This document shows positions 8,446-17,995 of a stretch of 64,000 nt of DNA, piece by piece (positions within the stretch are counted from its first letter, which is position 1; each line of letters begins with the position of its first letter). Source of the DNA: Chloroflexota bacterium (GTDB lineage: Bacteria; Chloroflexota; Anaerolineae; Anaerolineales; Villigracilaceae); NCBI GenBank assembly GCA_016219545.1, contig JACRMH010000062.1, positions 1 through 64,000 on the forward strand, in the 5' to 3' direction. Below the pieces are notes generated by a model, which ran no database searches, was not told the origin of the DNA, and saw only the letters and a program-made list of their open reading frames with translations. Made by a program: the position numbers and the translations under genes.

Positions 8446-8874
8446 ATGAAAAACAAAAAAGTAATTTATGCACTAGTTCTGGTCATATTTCTATTCAGCA
8501 TCCTGACGGGTTGCAAATCACAAGGAACAACTCTAACAGGAGCGGATAAAGATGCAGTACTTGCTTTCAGCGAAGCCAAAACAGACAATCTGCTGGCCGG
8601 GATGAACGCGAACGATTATGCTGCATTCTCAAAAGATTTCGACAAGGATATGCTCAAAGCCATGCCCCAAACTGGATTCGACTCGTTGAAGAAGGATAGG
8701 GATGCCAAGGTCGGGCTTTACCTTTCGCGGGAAGTGAGCAGCGTCATAAAAGATGGCGACTTCTATGCTGTGATCTATAATGCTAAGTTTGAAAAGGAAG
8801 ATGCAGTTACAGTCCGTGTGGTGTTCCGCGTTGCCGAGCCCAATGAAATTAGTGGACTATGGTTCAATAAATAG
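8446..8874 (+). CDS. Lipoprotein, DUF3887-like
   Basis: 142 residues with a clear lipoprotein signal (basic start MKNKK, hydrophobic core, lipobox ILTGC; mature Cys at about 23). The mature domain (about 30-142) has the small alpha+beta layout of DUF3887/DUF4878-like lipoproteins, with an N-terminal helix containing 'NLLAGMNANDYAAFSKDF' and later beta-strands ending VVFRVAEPNEISGLWF. Function is unknown; cell-surface location is inferred. AAGGAAAA lies 6 nt before the ATG. The stop is only 3 nt from the end of the convergent aminotransferase gene and no terminator hairpin is seen there. Confidence 0.75.
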   Translation: MKNKKVIYALVLVIFLFSILTGCKSQGTTLTGADKDAVLAFSEAKTDNLLAGMNANDYAAFSKDFDKDMLKAMPQTGFDSLKKDRDAKVGLYLSREVSSVIKDGDFYAVIYNAKFEKEDAVTVRVVFRVAEPNEISGLWFNK

Positions 8875-8877
8875 CAC

Positions 8878-9702
8878 CTACTCGACGATCTGCTCGCTTC
8901 TTTCTTCGACGTATTCCTGATACGCTTTCAAAAGCATTTTCGCCCACCTGCCGACCCTGCCCCGCCCCACAGGTTGATGGTCAATTGACACGATCGGCAC
9001 CACTCCGCGTGAACTGGATGTAAGGAAGGCCTCGGTCATTTTTTCGTTTAGCGCCGGAGCGCGATATTCAATGGACATTCCCATTCCACGCGCGAGCCGC
9101 AGGATGACCCGTCGGGTCACGCCAAACAAAATTCCGCGCCGGGCAGTTGTCAGCTTGGACCCATTGACCGCGTAAAAGTTAGAAGTCATCCCCTCCAGCA
9201 CACATCCGCCTTTTGTCAGCAAAACTTCAAAGGCATCCTTTCCCACTTGCCTGCGTTGTTCGATGCTGGCTGAAATGAATCCTGTATCCTTCAAACGCGG
9301 AGTCTGCCGCGCCATTTCCACAGTAATCACCTTTACGCCATCCTCATAGACTGTTTTCGGAAGCGGCTCGAACGGTTGAGCACAAATAAAAATATTCCCG
9401 TTATCTTTAATCAGGATCAAACGAACACGGGATTCGCCCGGCAAATTTATTTTCGTAAGAGCGGCAATTCTATTTCGCAAAGTCGCCGCATCAACTGCCG
9501 GGGAAATGGATAGCTCCGCCGCCGGCATGTACAATCTCGCTAAGTGGGCGTGAAACCCCAAGACCCTAACCCCATGTGAAAGCGTGCTGAAAGTAGTGTA
9601 AAGACCCTGCGGTAACTCCCGGGTAAACTCATCAAGCGTATTCGCTTGAGTTTGAACCAGGATGTTTCCCGAAGGGGTGATCTGAAATGCGTTGATACTC
9701 AT
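8878..9702 (-). CDS. Class-IV PLP-dependent aminotransferase (branched-chain aminotransferase / aminodeoxychorismate lyase family)
   Basis: 274 residues, normal length for fold-type IV PLP enzymes. Visible landmarks are the PLP-linking Lys138 in TPRLKDTGF, Glu170 in the LEGMTSNFY motif that contacts the pyridine nitrogen, and a Gly-Thr/Arg phosphate-binding stretch near GILFGVTRR. Members include IlvE (branched-chain transaminase), DAAT (D-amino acids) and PabC (4-amino-4-deoxychorismate lyase). The sequence does not decide between them, though the small size and the absence of other branched-chain genes leave PabC or DAAT open. Upstream on the minus strand TAAAAT lies only 6 nt before the ATG, so the transcript may have almost no leader. 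It is convergent with the lipoprotein gene. Confidence 0.85.
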   Translation of the reverse strand: MSINAFQITPSGNILVQTQANTLDEFTRELPQGLYTTFSTLSHGVRVLGFHAHLARLYMPAAELSISPAVDAATLRNRIAALTKINLPGESRVRLILIKDNGNIFICAQPFEPLPKTVYEDGVKVITVEMARQTPRLKDTGFISASIEQRRQVGKDAFEVLLTKGGCVLEGMTSNFYAVNGSKLTTARRGILFGVTRRVILRLARGMGMSIEYRAPALNEKMTEAFLTSSSRGVVPIVSIDHQPVGRGRVGRWAKMLLKAYQEYVEERSEQIVE

Positions 9703-9759
9703 ACCTTGATTTTACTTCATGAAGAAAAAGTACCTTATTTTTTACTTTTTTTGCCCGGC

Positions 9760-9789
9760 TTGACATGCCGTTCCGGCGTAGCGTATAAT
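9760..9789 (+). promoter_or_regulatory. Consensus sigma-70 promoter of tRNA-Gly
   Basis: TTGACA (9760-9765) and TATAAT (9784-9789) with an 18-nt spacer, ending 18 nt before the tRNA. This is the best consensus promoter in the window. Confidence 0.88.
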
Positions 9790-9807
9790 CATTTTCATCT
9801 TCATAAC

Positions 9808-9879
9808 GCGGGTGTAGTTCAGTGGTAGAACGCGTGCTTCCCAAGCACGATATCGTGGGTTCGAGTCCCATCACCCGCT
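9808..9879 (+). tRNA. tRNA-Gly(CCC)
   Basis: A full cloverleaf: acceptor GCGGGTG/CACCCGC (9808-9814 with 9872-9878), discriminator T, anticodon stem CGTGC/GCACG around loop TTCCCAA giving anticodon CCC (reads GGG), and a T-loop GTTCGAGTC. CCA is not encoded. A hairpin terminator follows 9 nt later, so it is a single-gene unit. Confidence 0.95.
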
Positions 9880-9888
9880 CAACTAAAT

Positions 9889-9913
9889 CGAGGCTCATCC
9901 GCCTCGGTTTTTT
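9889..9913 (+). terminator. Rho-independent terminator after tRNA-Gly
   Basis: CGAGGC (9889-9894), loop TCATCC, GCCTCG (9901-9906), then a G and a run of six T. It isolates the tRNA from the signalling operon that begins 77 nt downstream. Confidence 0.85.
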
Positions 9914-9989
9914 GTCATATTATTTGTAAGGTTGCTGTTATGTGAGCGCTTATACCTTACGGTAAAATTCAGTCCGGAGATTACCAAAT

Positions 9990-10382
9990 ATGTCAGAATC
10001 CATAAAAGGCACAATACTATACGTTGAAGATAATCCAGATAACCGAAGTTTGGTCCGTAGAGTATTGGGAGCGGAAGGTTTTTCCGTCGTGGACGCCGTC
10101 AATGCAGAGCAAGCCATGGAAAAACTCGAGGGCGGATCATTTGATTTGATCTTAATGGATATTAATATGCCGGATATGGACGGCTATACCCTCACTGCGA
10201 AGATCAAAGGGATGCCAAATCACTCAAAGATACCCATTGTTGCGGTAACGGCCAATGTGATGCGCGGCGACCGCGAAAAATCGCTTGAAGCCGGCTGTGA
10301 TGGTTACATTCAAAAACCCATTGACATCGACACCCTGGGACAACAGGTTGAAAAATTCATCGTAAGGAGCGCTAATGTCTGA
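9990..10382 (+). CDS. Single-domain response regulator (CheY/DivK-like)
   Basis: 130 residues that are all receiver domain. The acidic pair ED at 13-14, phospho-acceptor Asp57 in LILMDINMPDMDGY, a Thr in AVTAN and Lys108 in IQKPID are all present, so phosphorylation should be functional. There is no output domain, so it acts through protein contacts or as a phosphorelay intermediate. The closest family look is DivK and the stand-alone receivers that end hybrid-kinase relays. It is the first gene of the operon; GGAG lies about 10 nt before the ATG. It overlaps the next receiver gene by 8 nt, so the two are probably made together. Confidence 0.92.
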   Translation: MSESIKGTILYVEDNPDNRSLVRRVLGAEGFSVVDAVNAEQAMEKLEGGSFDLILMDINMPDMDGYTLTAKIKGMPNHSKIPIVAVTANVMRGDREKSLEAGCDGYIQKPIDIDTLGQQVEKFIVRSANV

Positions 10383-10827
10383 CCAAACGCCCTCTGCTTC
10401 TGATACCCAACCAATTCGTAAACCCAATATCCCGACTGATGCAGCCGTGCTGGTGGTGGAGGATAACGTCTCCAACTTCGTTTTGATCGCGCGCATGCTT
10501 GGATATTTGGGCATCCATTGCGAATGGAAAACCTCGGGCTATGAAGTCGTTGAATACGCAGATACACTTCCGCGCCTCGACCTGATCCTGATGGACATTC
10601 GCCTTCCATATGAAGATGGATACGGGGCGTTGAAGAAGATCCGCGCTTCAGAACGGTTTAAAAAAGTGGCGATCATTGCTGTAACAGCAGAAGCCAGTGT
10701 TGAGCAAATGAAGAAAGCCAAGGATTCAGGCTTTGATGGGTTTTTAGGAAAACCTCTTGACCCCGACCGCTTCCCCGACCAGATCCGCCGCATCCTGAAC
10801 GGAGAGCCGGTCTGGGAATACGATTAA
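10375..10827 (+). CDS. Single-domain response regulator (DivK-like)
   Basis: 150 residues: a polar N-terminal extension of about 22 residues and then one receiver domain. The acidic pair ED lies at 29-30, phospho-acceptor Asp74 in LILMDIRLPYEDGY, Thr in AVTAEAS and Lys in LGKPLDPDRF. No DNA-binding or enzymatic output. It resembles the preceding gene's product but is clearly divergent, so the pair could be successive or alternative phosphate acceptors of the operon's kinase. Its ATG is inside the end of the previous gene and its stop is 7 nt before the first giant GAF gene. Confidence 0.92.
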   Translation: MSDQTPSASDTQPIRKPNIPTDAAVLVVEDNVSNFVLIARMLGYLGIHCEWKTSGYEVVEYADTLPRLDLILMDIRLPYEDGYGALKKIRASERFKKVAIIAVTAEASVEQMKKAKDSGFDGFLGKPLDPDRFPDQIRRILNGEPVWEYD

Positions 10828-10834
10828 TCCACCC

Positions 10835-13800
10835 ATGACAGCGACGCCCGTACTTAATCCCCTGCAAAAAAGATTTAAGGGCAGTCTAACAAGCACGCTT
10901 GTAAGAACACTTCTTGCCTTTACTTTTATCCCTCTCGCTGTCATGGGCGGAGTGGCCTATTCTCGTGCCCGCACACTTTTACGCGAACAAGCCATTACCC
11001 AATCGCAAAACCTGCTCTCCAATCAACTGAAGATCATAGACGTTGAAATTAAAAATAAAGAAGCCCAACTTGAACATCAACTCGAGAACAGCGACTTCAG
11101 GACTCAAGTTGAGCTCGGACTGCACGCAAATCCCCAAAGCACCCAGTTCCGTGGAATTCGGAACAGTTTTATTCAAAATTTCAAAGACCTGAATGAACAA
11201 CAATTAACACCTGTATTCGATCAATACTTCCTTGTAGATACAAAAGGAAATATCAAGGTCGCCAGTAATGAAAAATGGCAGGGGACAAAAGTGGACCCAT
11301 CCATTTTTGAGCAAAAATTGGCAGGAGTCCACACTGCAACCCTCTATGGACTCGCACCCGTTTACACAGACCAGCTTATTGTTATCACAGTATTAACTTA
11401 CAGGACCGAACGCGGCTCCACACTGGGGTCGATTGTGGGGATCACAGAAAAGGAAAATTTGCAGGCGCTTGTCCAGCCGCTTTATGGAATCTCAACACTC
11501 GCAAGCACTTATTTCATCCTCCCAAATAATCAATTTATCTTCAGCAACGCAGAGACCGGCGAATTCACACTTCAATCCCCATCCGCCTCACAAGATGACC
11601 TTTCAGCAAAACTCTCCGAGTTGACCCTCGCCAATACAACCACACCGGAAGCCTTGGATATTAAAAGCCCGAATGGTGAAGATGTACTGGCGCAAATAGA
11701 ATGGTTTCCCGGGCTGCGGGCAGGCGTTGTCCTCGAAGTCAATGCCAAGGATATTTACGGGCAAATATCGAGCCTGGCGCCATTTACTATTATTCTCATT
11801 TTAGTCACACTTCTTGCCACCGGGCTTTTTATAAGTTTTGGCATCAACAGCATCATTAAACCATTACGTTCATTATCAGATATTACTCATAAGTTTGCCG
11901 AGGGGGATTGGAGCAGGCGCGCAGATGTATCGAGTGACGATGAGATCGGCTTCCTTGCAAATTCGTTCAACCACATGGCGGATGAACTCAGCGGCACCTA
12001 CCGTTCCCTTGAACAGAAGGTTGACGAGCGCGCGCGCCAGATCCGCATTGCGGCTGAAGTTGCCCAAAACATCACCACCATATCCACCCTCGACGAAATG
12101 CTTAACAAGACCGCTGAACTTCTTGTTAAACAATTTGAATTCTATCAAGCCAGCATTTTCATTGTGGATAGGGGCGGCAAACACATTGGATTTAATACAG
12201 GTTATGGACCGGCAACCAAAGGGCTGACAGATAAAAAATACAGGCTGGAAATTGGCTCTGCCTCGATCATAGGATGGTCCAGCGCGAACAACAAACCGCG
12301 CATCGCTTCTGACGTTTTGGAGGATCCGCTCCACCTGAAGAATGAGCTGCTCCCTGAGACTCGTTCAGAAGCCAGTGTGCCGATCTCGATCGGCAATTTG
12401 GTATTAGGTGTATTGGATGTGCAAAGTACACAAGCTGGAACATTCAACAGCCCTGAAACCATTATCATGTTACAAACGCTGGCGAGTCAGATCGCGGCAG
12501 CCATTCAAAACATGGGGTTGACTGAAACCAGCCAGATCAATCTCCAGGAACTGGAACGACTCTACCGGTCAAGCCACCTGATCGCCCGGGCAAATGATGA
12601 GGCTGAGGTATTAACAATCAGCGGGCAAATCCTCGAAGAGGCGCCCTACCCTATCATCCTGCTGCGCCTGCTTGAAGATCAGGATAAACAAATGGAAGTG
12701 CTTGCATCAGCAGACTCTACAAGAGGGCTTTCGTCCATTGCAGAACTCCAGAAATTCATCAAGATAGATCCTGAAAAGGTCCAGGAATATCTGCATCGCG
12801 GTCCGGTCATCGCCACACCTGATGAAAAAGACCTGCCCGGCGAATTCAAAAATATATTAATAAAACTGGCATTGGACAGTGCTGCAATCGTGCCGGTTAG
12901 AAAGCACGATATATTGACAGCGATCATCATGATCGGTGCCCGCAAACGCAACCTGACCAACACCGCCATTCAACCATACACCAATCTTGCGAACCTGATG
13001 TCAATCACTCTGGATAAGGTGGATGCGATCCGTCAAACCGAAAGACACTTGCGCGAAGTCGAATCGCTTGCATCCATAAACGAGTTAATCTCGGAAACAT
13101 CAGACCTGCAATTATTCTTCAAAATCCTGCTCGAGAAGATACACCAGATCATCGGCAAATACAGCGTGATCGTTGCTCTCTATGATGAAAAAAGCAACAC
13201 GATCAGTGTTCCGTTCAGCTACGAGAATGAAAAGATCTCGTCCATCGAATCCTTCCCGCTGGGAGAAGGAGTCACTTCCATCTTGATCCGCACGCGCCAG
13301 CCATTAATGCTGGTGGAGGATACAGAGCGAAAAATGACCGAGCTCGGAGCAAAGGTCGTCGGCAATCCCGCCAAGTCATGGATGGGCGCGCCCATGCTGA
13401 TCCATAACAACCCCATCGGAGCACTGATCATTCAGGATGCGGAAAATGAACACGCTTTTGACGAATCTGACCTGAAGTTCTTTACCACCATCACAAGCCA
13501 GGTGGCGGGCGTGATCCACAACATTCATCTTTTGGATGAAAGCCAGCGAAGAGCCTATCAACTTGAAACAGCCGCAGAAATTGCGCGCGACATCAGCGGT
13601 TCGCTCAACCTTGACGAATTACTGATCAAAGCCGTCAACTTCATTCGCGAACGTCTTGACTTTTATCATGCCGCCGTCTTTTTGCAGGATCTGTCCGGTG
13701 ACTTCACCATGATCCGCGAAGCGACAGGCGAGGCCGGGGCACAGATGAAGCGCGCCGGATATAAGATCAGCGTCGGGTCAAAATCCATTGTAGGTTTTGT

Positions 13801-14719
13801 AAGCAGTCGCGGCGAACAACTTATTGTAAATGACACATCCAAGGATGCAACCTACTATGCGAATCCGCTTCTGCCTGATACACGCGCTGAGGCGGCAATC
13901 CCCTTAAAAGTCGGGGAACGTATCCTTGGCGTATTGGACATCCAAAGCACCAAGTCTTATGCATTTTCAGAAGACAACCTGCGCAGTCTACAAATCCTCG
14001 CAGACCAATTAGCTGTAGCCGTTGTGAACACCGAATTATTTGCAGAGACTCAGGAACACCTCTCACAGCACCGGTTATTACATCACATCACCACCAGTGC
14101 GGCTTCGGGAACAACCCTTGAGGAAGCACTGGAAAGCGCTGTCAATGGCCTCCAGGTAACTCTCGGCGGGGACCGGGTCACGATCCTGCTCGCTGATCGT
14201 GAGAAAAAGGTGCTGGAGATCAAAGCCGCCATGGGATACGCCGATAATATATCGAACCAAAAAATTGCCATTGGAAGCGGTATCACAGGCTGGGTTGCCG
14301 CGCATCGCCGCCCGCTGCGCGTGGGAAATGTCCGCGAAGATCCGCGCTACATTCAGATCAGCTCAAACACACAATCCGAATTAGCCATTCCCCTAATTTA
14401 TCGAAACGAACTGCTTGGCGTTTTGAACGTGGAAAGCGAACAGCTCGATGCTCATAATGAAAACGACGAGGAAATGCTCGGCACACTTGGCGGAAGCCTC
14501 GCAGCTATTATCGCCAATGCGCGTCTATTGGAGCAGATCCGCTTACAGGCGGACCGCGAGCGGGTCGTTTATGAAGTCACGGGAAAGATCCGCCGTTCAA
14601 CGGATATCCAGTCCATTCTCATGACCACAGCCAGTGAATTAACTCGGATCACCGGCGCACGGTATGCAAAAATTGAAGTCAAGCCCATAAAAGATTCTGA
14701 ACGGAAAGACGCAAAATAA
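10835..14719 (+). CDS. Membrane receptor with Cache-like sensor, HAMP and five GAF domains, no transmitter (array receptor 1)
   Basis: 1294 residues. TM1 (about 21-42), an extracytoplasmic Cache-like sensor (45-312), TM2 (313-340), HAMP (341-395), then GAF domains at about 400-560, 575-730 (degenerate), 740-900, 905-1070 and 1075-1232, ending with the tail shared across this operon (about 1240-1283, RRSTDIQSILMTTASELTRI). No HisKA, HATPase, GGDEF or methyl-accepting domain follows, so it cannot signal alone by a known chemistry. GAF4 carries the NPLLPDTRAEAAIPL signature seen also in the operon's kinase. GAF domains bind cyclic nucleotides, tetrapyrroles or other small molecules; the ligand here is unknown. 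The gene overlaps the next by one base (TAATG). Confidence 0.88.
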   Translation: MTATPVLNPLQKRFKGSLTSTLVRTLLAFTFIPLAVMGGVAYSRARTLLREQAITQSQNLLSNQLKIIDVEIKNKEAQLEHQLENSDFRTQVELGLHANPQSTQFRGIRNSFIQNFKDLNEQQLTPVFDQYFLVDTKGNIKVASNEKWQGTKVDPSIFEQKLAGVHTATLYGLAPVYTDQLIVITVLTYRTERGSTLGSIVGITEKENLQALVQPLYGISTLASTYFILPNNQFIFSNAETGEFTLQSPSASQDDLSAKLSELTLANTTTPEALDIKSPNGEDVLAQIEWFPGLRAGVVLEVNAKDIYGQISSLAPFTIILILVTLLATGLFISFGINSIIKPLRSLSDITHKFAEGDWSRRADVSSDDEIGFLANSFNHMADELSGTYRSLEQKVDERARQIRIAAEVAQNITTISTLDEMLNKTAELLVKQFEFYQASIFIVDRGGKHIGFNTGYGPATKGLTDKKYRLEIGSASIIGWSSANNKPRIASDVLEDPLHLKNELLPETRSEASVPISIGNLVLGVLDVQSTQAGTFNSPETIIMLQTLASQIAAAIQNMGLTETSQINLQELERLYRSSHLIARANDEAEVLTISGQILEEAPYPIILLRLLEDQDKQMEVLASADSTRGLSSIAELQKFIKIDPEKVQEYLHRGPVIATPDEKDLPGEFKNILIKLALDSAAIVPVRKHDILTAIIMIGARKRNLTNTAIQPYTNLANLMSITLDKVDAIRQTERHLREVESLASINELISETSDLQLFFKILLEKIHQIIGKYSVIVALYDEKSNTISVPFSYENEKISSIESFPLGEGVTSILIRTRQPLMLVEDTERKMTELGAKVVGNPAKSWMGAPMLIHNNPIGALIIQDAENEHAFDESDLKFFTTITSQVAGVIHNIHLLDESQRRAYQLETAAEIARDISGSLNLDELLIKAVNFIRERLDFYHAAVFLQDLSGDFTMIREATGEAGAQMKRAGYKISVGSKSIVGFVSSRGEQLIVNDTSKDATYYANPLLPDTRAEAAIPLKVGERILGVLDIQSTKSYAFSEDNLRSLQILADQLAVAVVNTELFAETQEHLSQHRLLHHITTSAASGTTLEEALESAVNGLQVTLGGDRVTILLADREKKVLEIKAAMGYADNISNQKIAIGSGITGWVAAHRRPLRVGNVREDPRYIQISSNTQSELAIPLIYRNELLGVLNVESEQLDAHNENDEEMLGTLGGSLAAIIANARLLEQIRLQADRERVVYEVTGKIRRSTDIQSILMTTASELTRITGARYAKIEVKPIKDSERKDAK

Positions 14720-16308
14720 TGGAAAGCAATACATCCAAAACCCTGGCAACAAATCCCGAGGAAGCTACGCGTGAGTTTTATAAGAACTGGCGTGAGCGTT
14801 TTGTGATTCCCCTTTTGGTTGGCTTGCTTGTTCTGGGCGGCATCAACCTCGTTTTTGCGCTTAATACTTCCCAGAGCCCTTTCATTAATGTGATCTTCGT
14901 GACAACATTTGTCCTGACAGGAATTGTTACGATCATCCGCTTTTCATATCAAGTGCGCATGGGCGTGATTCTGCTTAGCGTATATGCGTTAGGCATCAGC
15001 GAGTTAGTTACACATGGTATTTTGGGAGACAGTCTCTTCTTTTTCCTTGGATTGATCATATTTGCAACAATGTTGCTTTCCCCGCGCGTTGGTATTGCCT
15101 CCATTGTTGTTGACGTTATTACGTTCATAATCCTTGGCTGGTTGATCTTGGGCGGACAGGTCACACTGCTGAATCCGAATGCGCCTCCTGCGATCATTGA
15201 TGACTGGATATCGAACGGGCTGGTGGTTGTCATGTTTGGGGTGGTGATCGTGATGGCTTTTCAGCGTTTGGAAAAGGCTTTTTTTGACGCCCAAACACAA
15301 GTCAGTTCGGCTTTGAATACGCTTAATAATGAGCGTGACAATCTTGAAAATATAGTTTCCGAGCGTACCCGTCAATTGGATAAAGTCAACCAGATCGGGC
15401 GGGCGGTCACATCCATTCTTGACCCGGATGAGTTGCTCAAACACGCGGCGCGTCTCATTGAAACTGATTTTGATTGTTATTACGTGGCCTTCTTTTTACT
15501 CGATGCCACCGGACAATGGGCTGTGTTAAAAGAAGCCACCGGGGAGGCAGGCCGCGTTTTGCACGAGAACAATTATCGGCTTGATGTGAACGGTAAAAGC
15601 GCAACCGGCACTGCCATCCGTAAAAAACTGGCCCATGTCGTTCAAGACAATACCAATGGACCTGTCCGACTCGATAATCCGTTATTACCATACACCCGCT
15701 CGCAAATCGCCATCCCGCTCATTGTTGGTGAAACCCTGCTTGGGGCATTGGAAATGCATTCCACAAAGGCAAATGCATTCTCCCAGGAGGAAGTGGGCAC
15801 CTTTCAGAATATGGCAAATGAAATTGCCATTGCTCTCGAAAATTCACACCTATTCAATGAAGCCCAGCAAAGTCTATCCGAAATGCGTGCCACTCAAAGG
15901 CAGTACCTGCAAGGAGCCTGGTCGGCACTCACTGCAGACAAAAACCTGGAATACTCGATCGGCGATAATGACCAGGCAAATAACAGGGAAATTGAAATCC
16001 CCATGATCCTGCGTGACCAGACGATTGGACAGATCTATTTGGAGAATTCAACCGAGTGGACACCAGAACAAAAAACTCTGATCGAGTCTGTCATAGCACA
16101 AGCGACCCTGGCCTTGGAAAACGCCCGTTTGGTGGAAGAGAGTCAGTCCGTTGCTGTGCGCGAAAGGCTGGCGAATGAACTCATCGCAAAAATATGGGCT
16201 TCCACGAACATGGAGAATATCCTTCAAACTACTGTAAGAGAGTTGGGGCGCGTACTTGAAGCAGCAGAAGTAGTGATAGAAGTTTCAATGGATGAAGGCA
16301 ATGGATAA
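14719..16308 (+). CDS. Six-TM GAF receptor without transmitter (array receptor 2)
   Basis: 529 residues. About six TM helices (28-190), a coiled coil (190-222), one complete GAF (225-385), a half-GAF (about 425-480) and the shared tail (485-525, including ASTNMENILQTTVRELGRVL). The membrane part is paralogous to that of the gene at 24931: both have 'GILGD.L.FF' followed by 'ATM(L/M)(L/F)SPR'. No output domain. The start is fixed by the one-base overlap with the previous stop. The likely role is a membrane or lipid-phase sensor passing a signal through the coiled coil to its GAF; the stimulus is unknown. Confidence 0.87.
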   Translation: MESNTSKTLATNPEEATREFYKNWRERFVIPLLVGLLVLGGINLVFALNTSQSPFINVIFVTTFVLTGIVTIIRFSYQVRMGVILLSVYALGISELVTHGILGDSLFFFLGLIIFATMLLSPRVGIASIVVDVITFIILGWLILGGQVTLLNPNAPPAIIDDWISNGLVVVMFGVVIVMAFQRLEKAFFDAQTQVSSALNTLNNERDNLENIVSERTRQLDKVNQIGRAVTSILDPDELLKHAARLIETDFDCYYVAFFLLDATGQWAVLKEATGEAGRVLHENNYRLDVNGKSATGTAIRKKLAHVVQDNTNGPVRLDNPLLPYTRSQIAIPLIVGETLLGALEMHSTKANAFSQEEVGTFQNMANEIAIALENSHLFNEAQQSLSEMRATQRQYLQGAWSALTADKNLEYSIGDNDQANNREIEIPMILRDQTIGQIYLENSTEWTPEQKTLIESVIAQATLALENARLVEESQSVAVRERLANELIAKIWASTNMENILQTTVRELGRVLEAAEVVIEVSMDEGNG

Positions 16309-17977
16309 AAACTTTTCACCTTCTCAGCCGCCTAACACAGAATCCACCGCCTTCAACTACAAAAGCTGGCGCAATGAATTCATTCTGATCGTCCTTCGCA
16401 TTGCATGTGTGGTTGGACTCGCATTGATCCTTTTCAATTGGGCGACCACTCCAGCCAGTGACCGTGTTTTATTTACAGTTTTGTATGCCTCCCTGCTGCT
16501 GGTGACCATACTCCCGGCTCAATATGCATTACGCGCATCCGTCCTGCTGGTTATGGTTTTCGTTGTGGGAGCAAATTCGATCCTGGGATGGGGTCCGTGG
16601 TTGGATGGAAGCGTCTTCTTTGTCGCTTGTGTAGCACTATCCTCGTTGCTCTTTGATCAAAGGATTGATATCTTTGTACTTATAGCAAGCATACTGACAG
16701 TTACAACAATCGCAATACTCCAGCAGCTCGGTATCCACCATCTATCAGGACCGGGACTGCCTGTCACCACATCAACAGACTGGGGCGCATATATTGTTGA
16801 TTTTTCCCTGCCGAGTGCGATCCTTATTATTGCGATCGGTCAATTTAAAGGGGCATTCACCCGAGTGGTCAGTCAAATGCAAACCACGCTTCAAACGCTG
16901 ACCAGTGAACGCGCGCAATTGGAAGAAAGGGTCAGCGAGCGGACAGAAGAATTGAATTCACAAACCGTGCAATTACGCACTTCTACCAATGTTGCAAGGG
17001 TTGTGGCCGAGATCCAGGATATTCCCACGCTGATCGAAACAGTAACCACCCAAATTTCAGAACAGTTTGGTTTTTATCATGTTGGGCTGTATATTTTGGA
17101 CGACCAGAAAAAAAACGCATTCCTTCAGGCAGCATCCTCTGTTAATGGAAAACAACTCATTGGTCAGGGCTTCCGTGTGGAACCGGACAGGCGGAATGCC
17201 ATGAGTTCGGTCATCCAGCAGAATCGCCCCATGCTGTCCTCCGATACTGAAGATACCAACTTTGTTCGGGATGCTAACTTTCCACTCACCCGCTCTCGAA
17301 TGATCCTGCCCCTCGCTGTACGCGGTAATGTGATCGGTATTTTGGATATACATTCGGACCGATCGAAAGCCTTTACTTCTCAGGATTCTGAGATCATAAG
17401 AACACTCTCTGATCTGATCGCAATTTCATTCGATAATGTTCGCCTTATTAATGAAACAAAAAACCTTCTCAACCAACTGGAAATCAATACCTCATATCAG
17501 GCAAACGAAACCTGGACGAAATTCACCAGCCGGCACAAGCCGGGATATCAATACACTCCCGCCGGAGTACGTCCTCTCTTCTCTACAGACAAGAAAACTA
17601 ACGGGGATGGGCTGCGCGTCCCATTGACCTTATATGGGCAAAACATCGGGACCATAAAATTGATCAGAAAAGGTGGCATCACTGAATGGTCGGAACGTGA
17701 GCGCGCACTTGTGGAAAAAATAGCAGACCAGGTAGCCCTCGCCCTTGAAAACAGCCGTCTTGTAGATGAAGCCCAAAAGAACGCTTTGCGCGACCAGATG
17801 ATCGCAAATGTCTCCACCCGCGTCCGCGAGACTTTGGATGTTGAATCGGTGATCCGGACAGCCACTACCGAACTACGCAAGGTATTTGATCTTAAAGAAG
17901 CTGAGATCAGCATCGGGACCGGCGAAACTGAGCCATCCCCTGCCAGAAAAACCACCTATCCAAGTCACTCGAAATAA
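16292..17977 (+). CDS. Six-TM GAF receptor without transmitter (array receptor 3)
   Basis: Up to 561 residues. Two starts are possible, ATG 16292 or ATG 16301; the second gives an 8-nt overlap with the previous gene. The layout is about six TM helices (28-195), a coiled coil with the 'ERVSERTEEL' heptad pattern (about 200-225), GAF (240-400), half-GAF (about 430-500) and the shared tail (ETLDVESVIRTATTELRKVF). Its GAF is more divergent than in the other receptors: the NNPDLPETRSE signature is replaced by RDANFPLTRSRMILPL. The membrane domain is distantly related to those at 14719 and 24931. No transmitter. Confidence 0.86.
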   Translation: MKAMDKNFSPSQPPNTESTAFNYKSWRNEFILIVLRIACVVGLALILFNWATTPASDRVLFTVLYASLLLVTILPAQYALRASVLLVMVFVVGANSILGWGPWLDGSVFFVACVALSSLLFDQRIDIFVLIASILTVTTIAILQQLGIHHLSGPGLPVTTSTDWGAYIVDFSLPSAILIIAIGQFKGAFTRVVSQMQTTLQTLTSERAQLEERVSERTEELNSQTVQLRTSTNVARVVAEIQDIPTLIETVTTQISEQFGFYHVGLYILDDQKKNAFLQAASSVNGKQLIGQGFRVEPDRRNAMSSVIQQNRPMLSSDTEDTNFVRDANFPLTRSRMILPLAVRGNVIGILDIHSDRSKAFTSQDSEIIRTLSDLIAISFDNVRLINETKNLLNQLEINTSYQANETWTKFTSRHKPGYQYTPAGVRPLFSTDKKTNGDGLRVPLTLYGQNIGTIKLIRKGGITEWSERERALVEKIADQVALALENSRLVDEAQKNALRDQMIANVSTRVRETLDVESVIRTATTELRKVFDLKEAEISIGTGETEPSPARKTTYPSHSK

Positions 17978-17995
17978 TAAAGAGAATATTTCCGG

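Noticed and set aside
11876..12334. Long antisense frame in the first receptor gene
   Set aside because: Similar antisense frames recur opposite the GAF signature in several receptors because of codon structure; no start signal or domain supports them.
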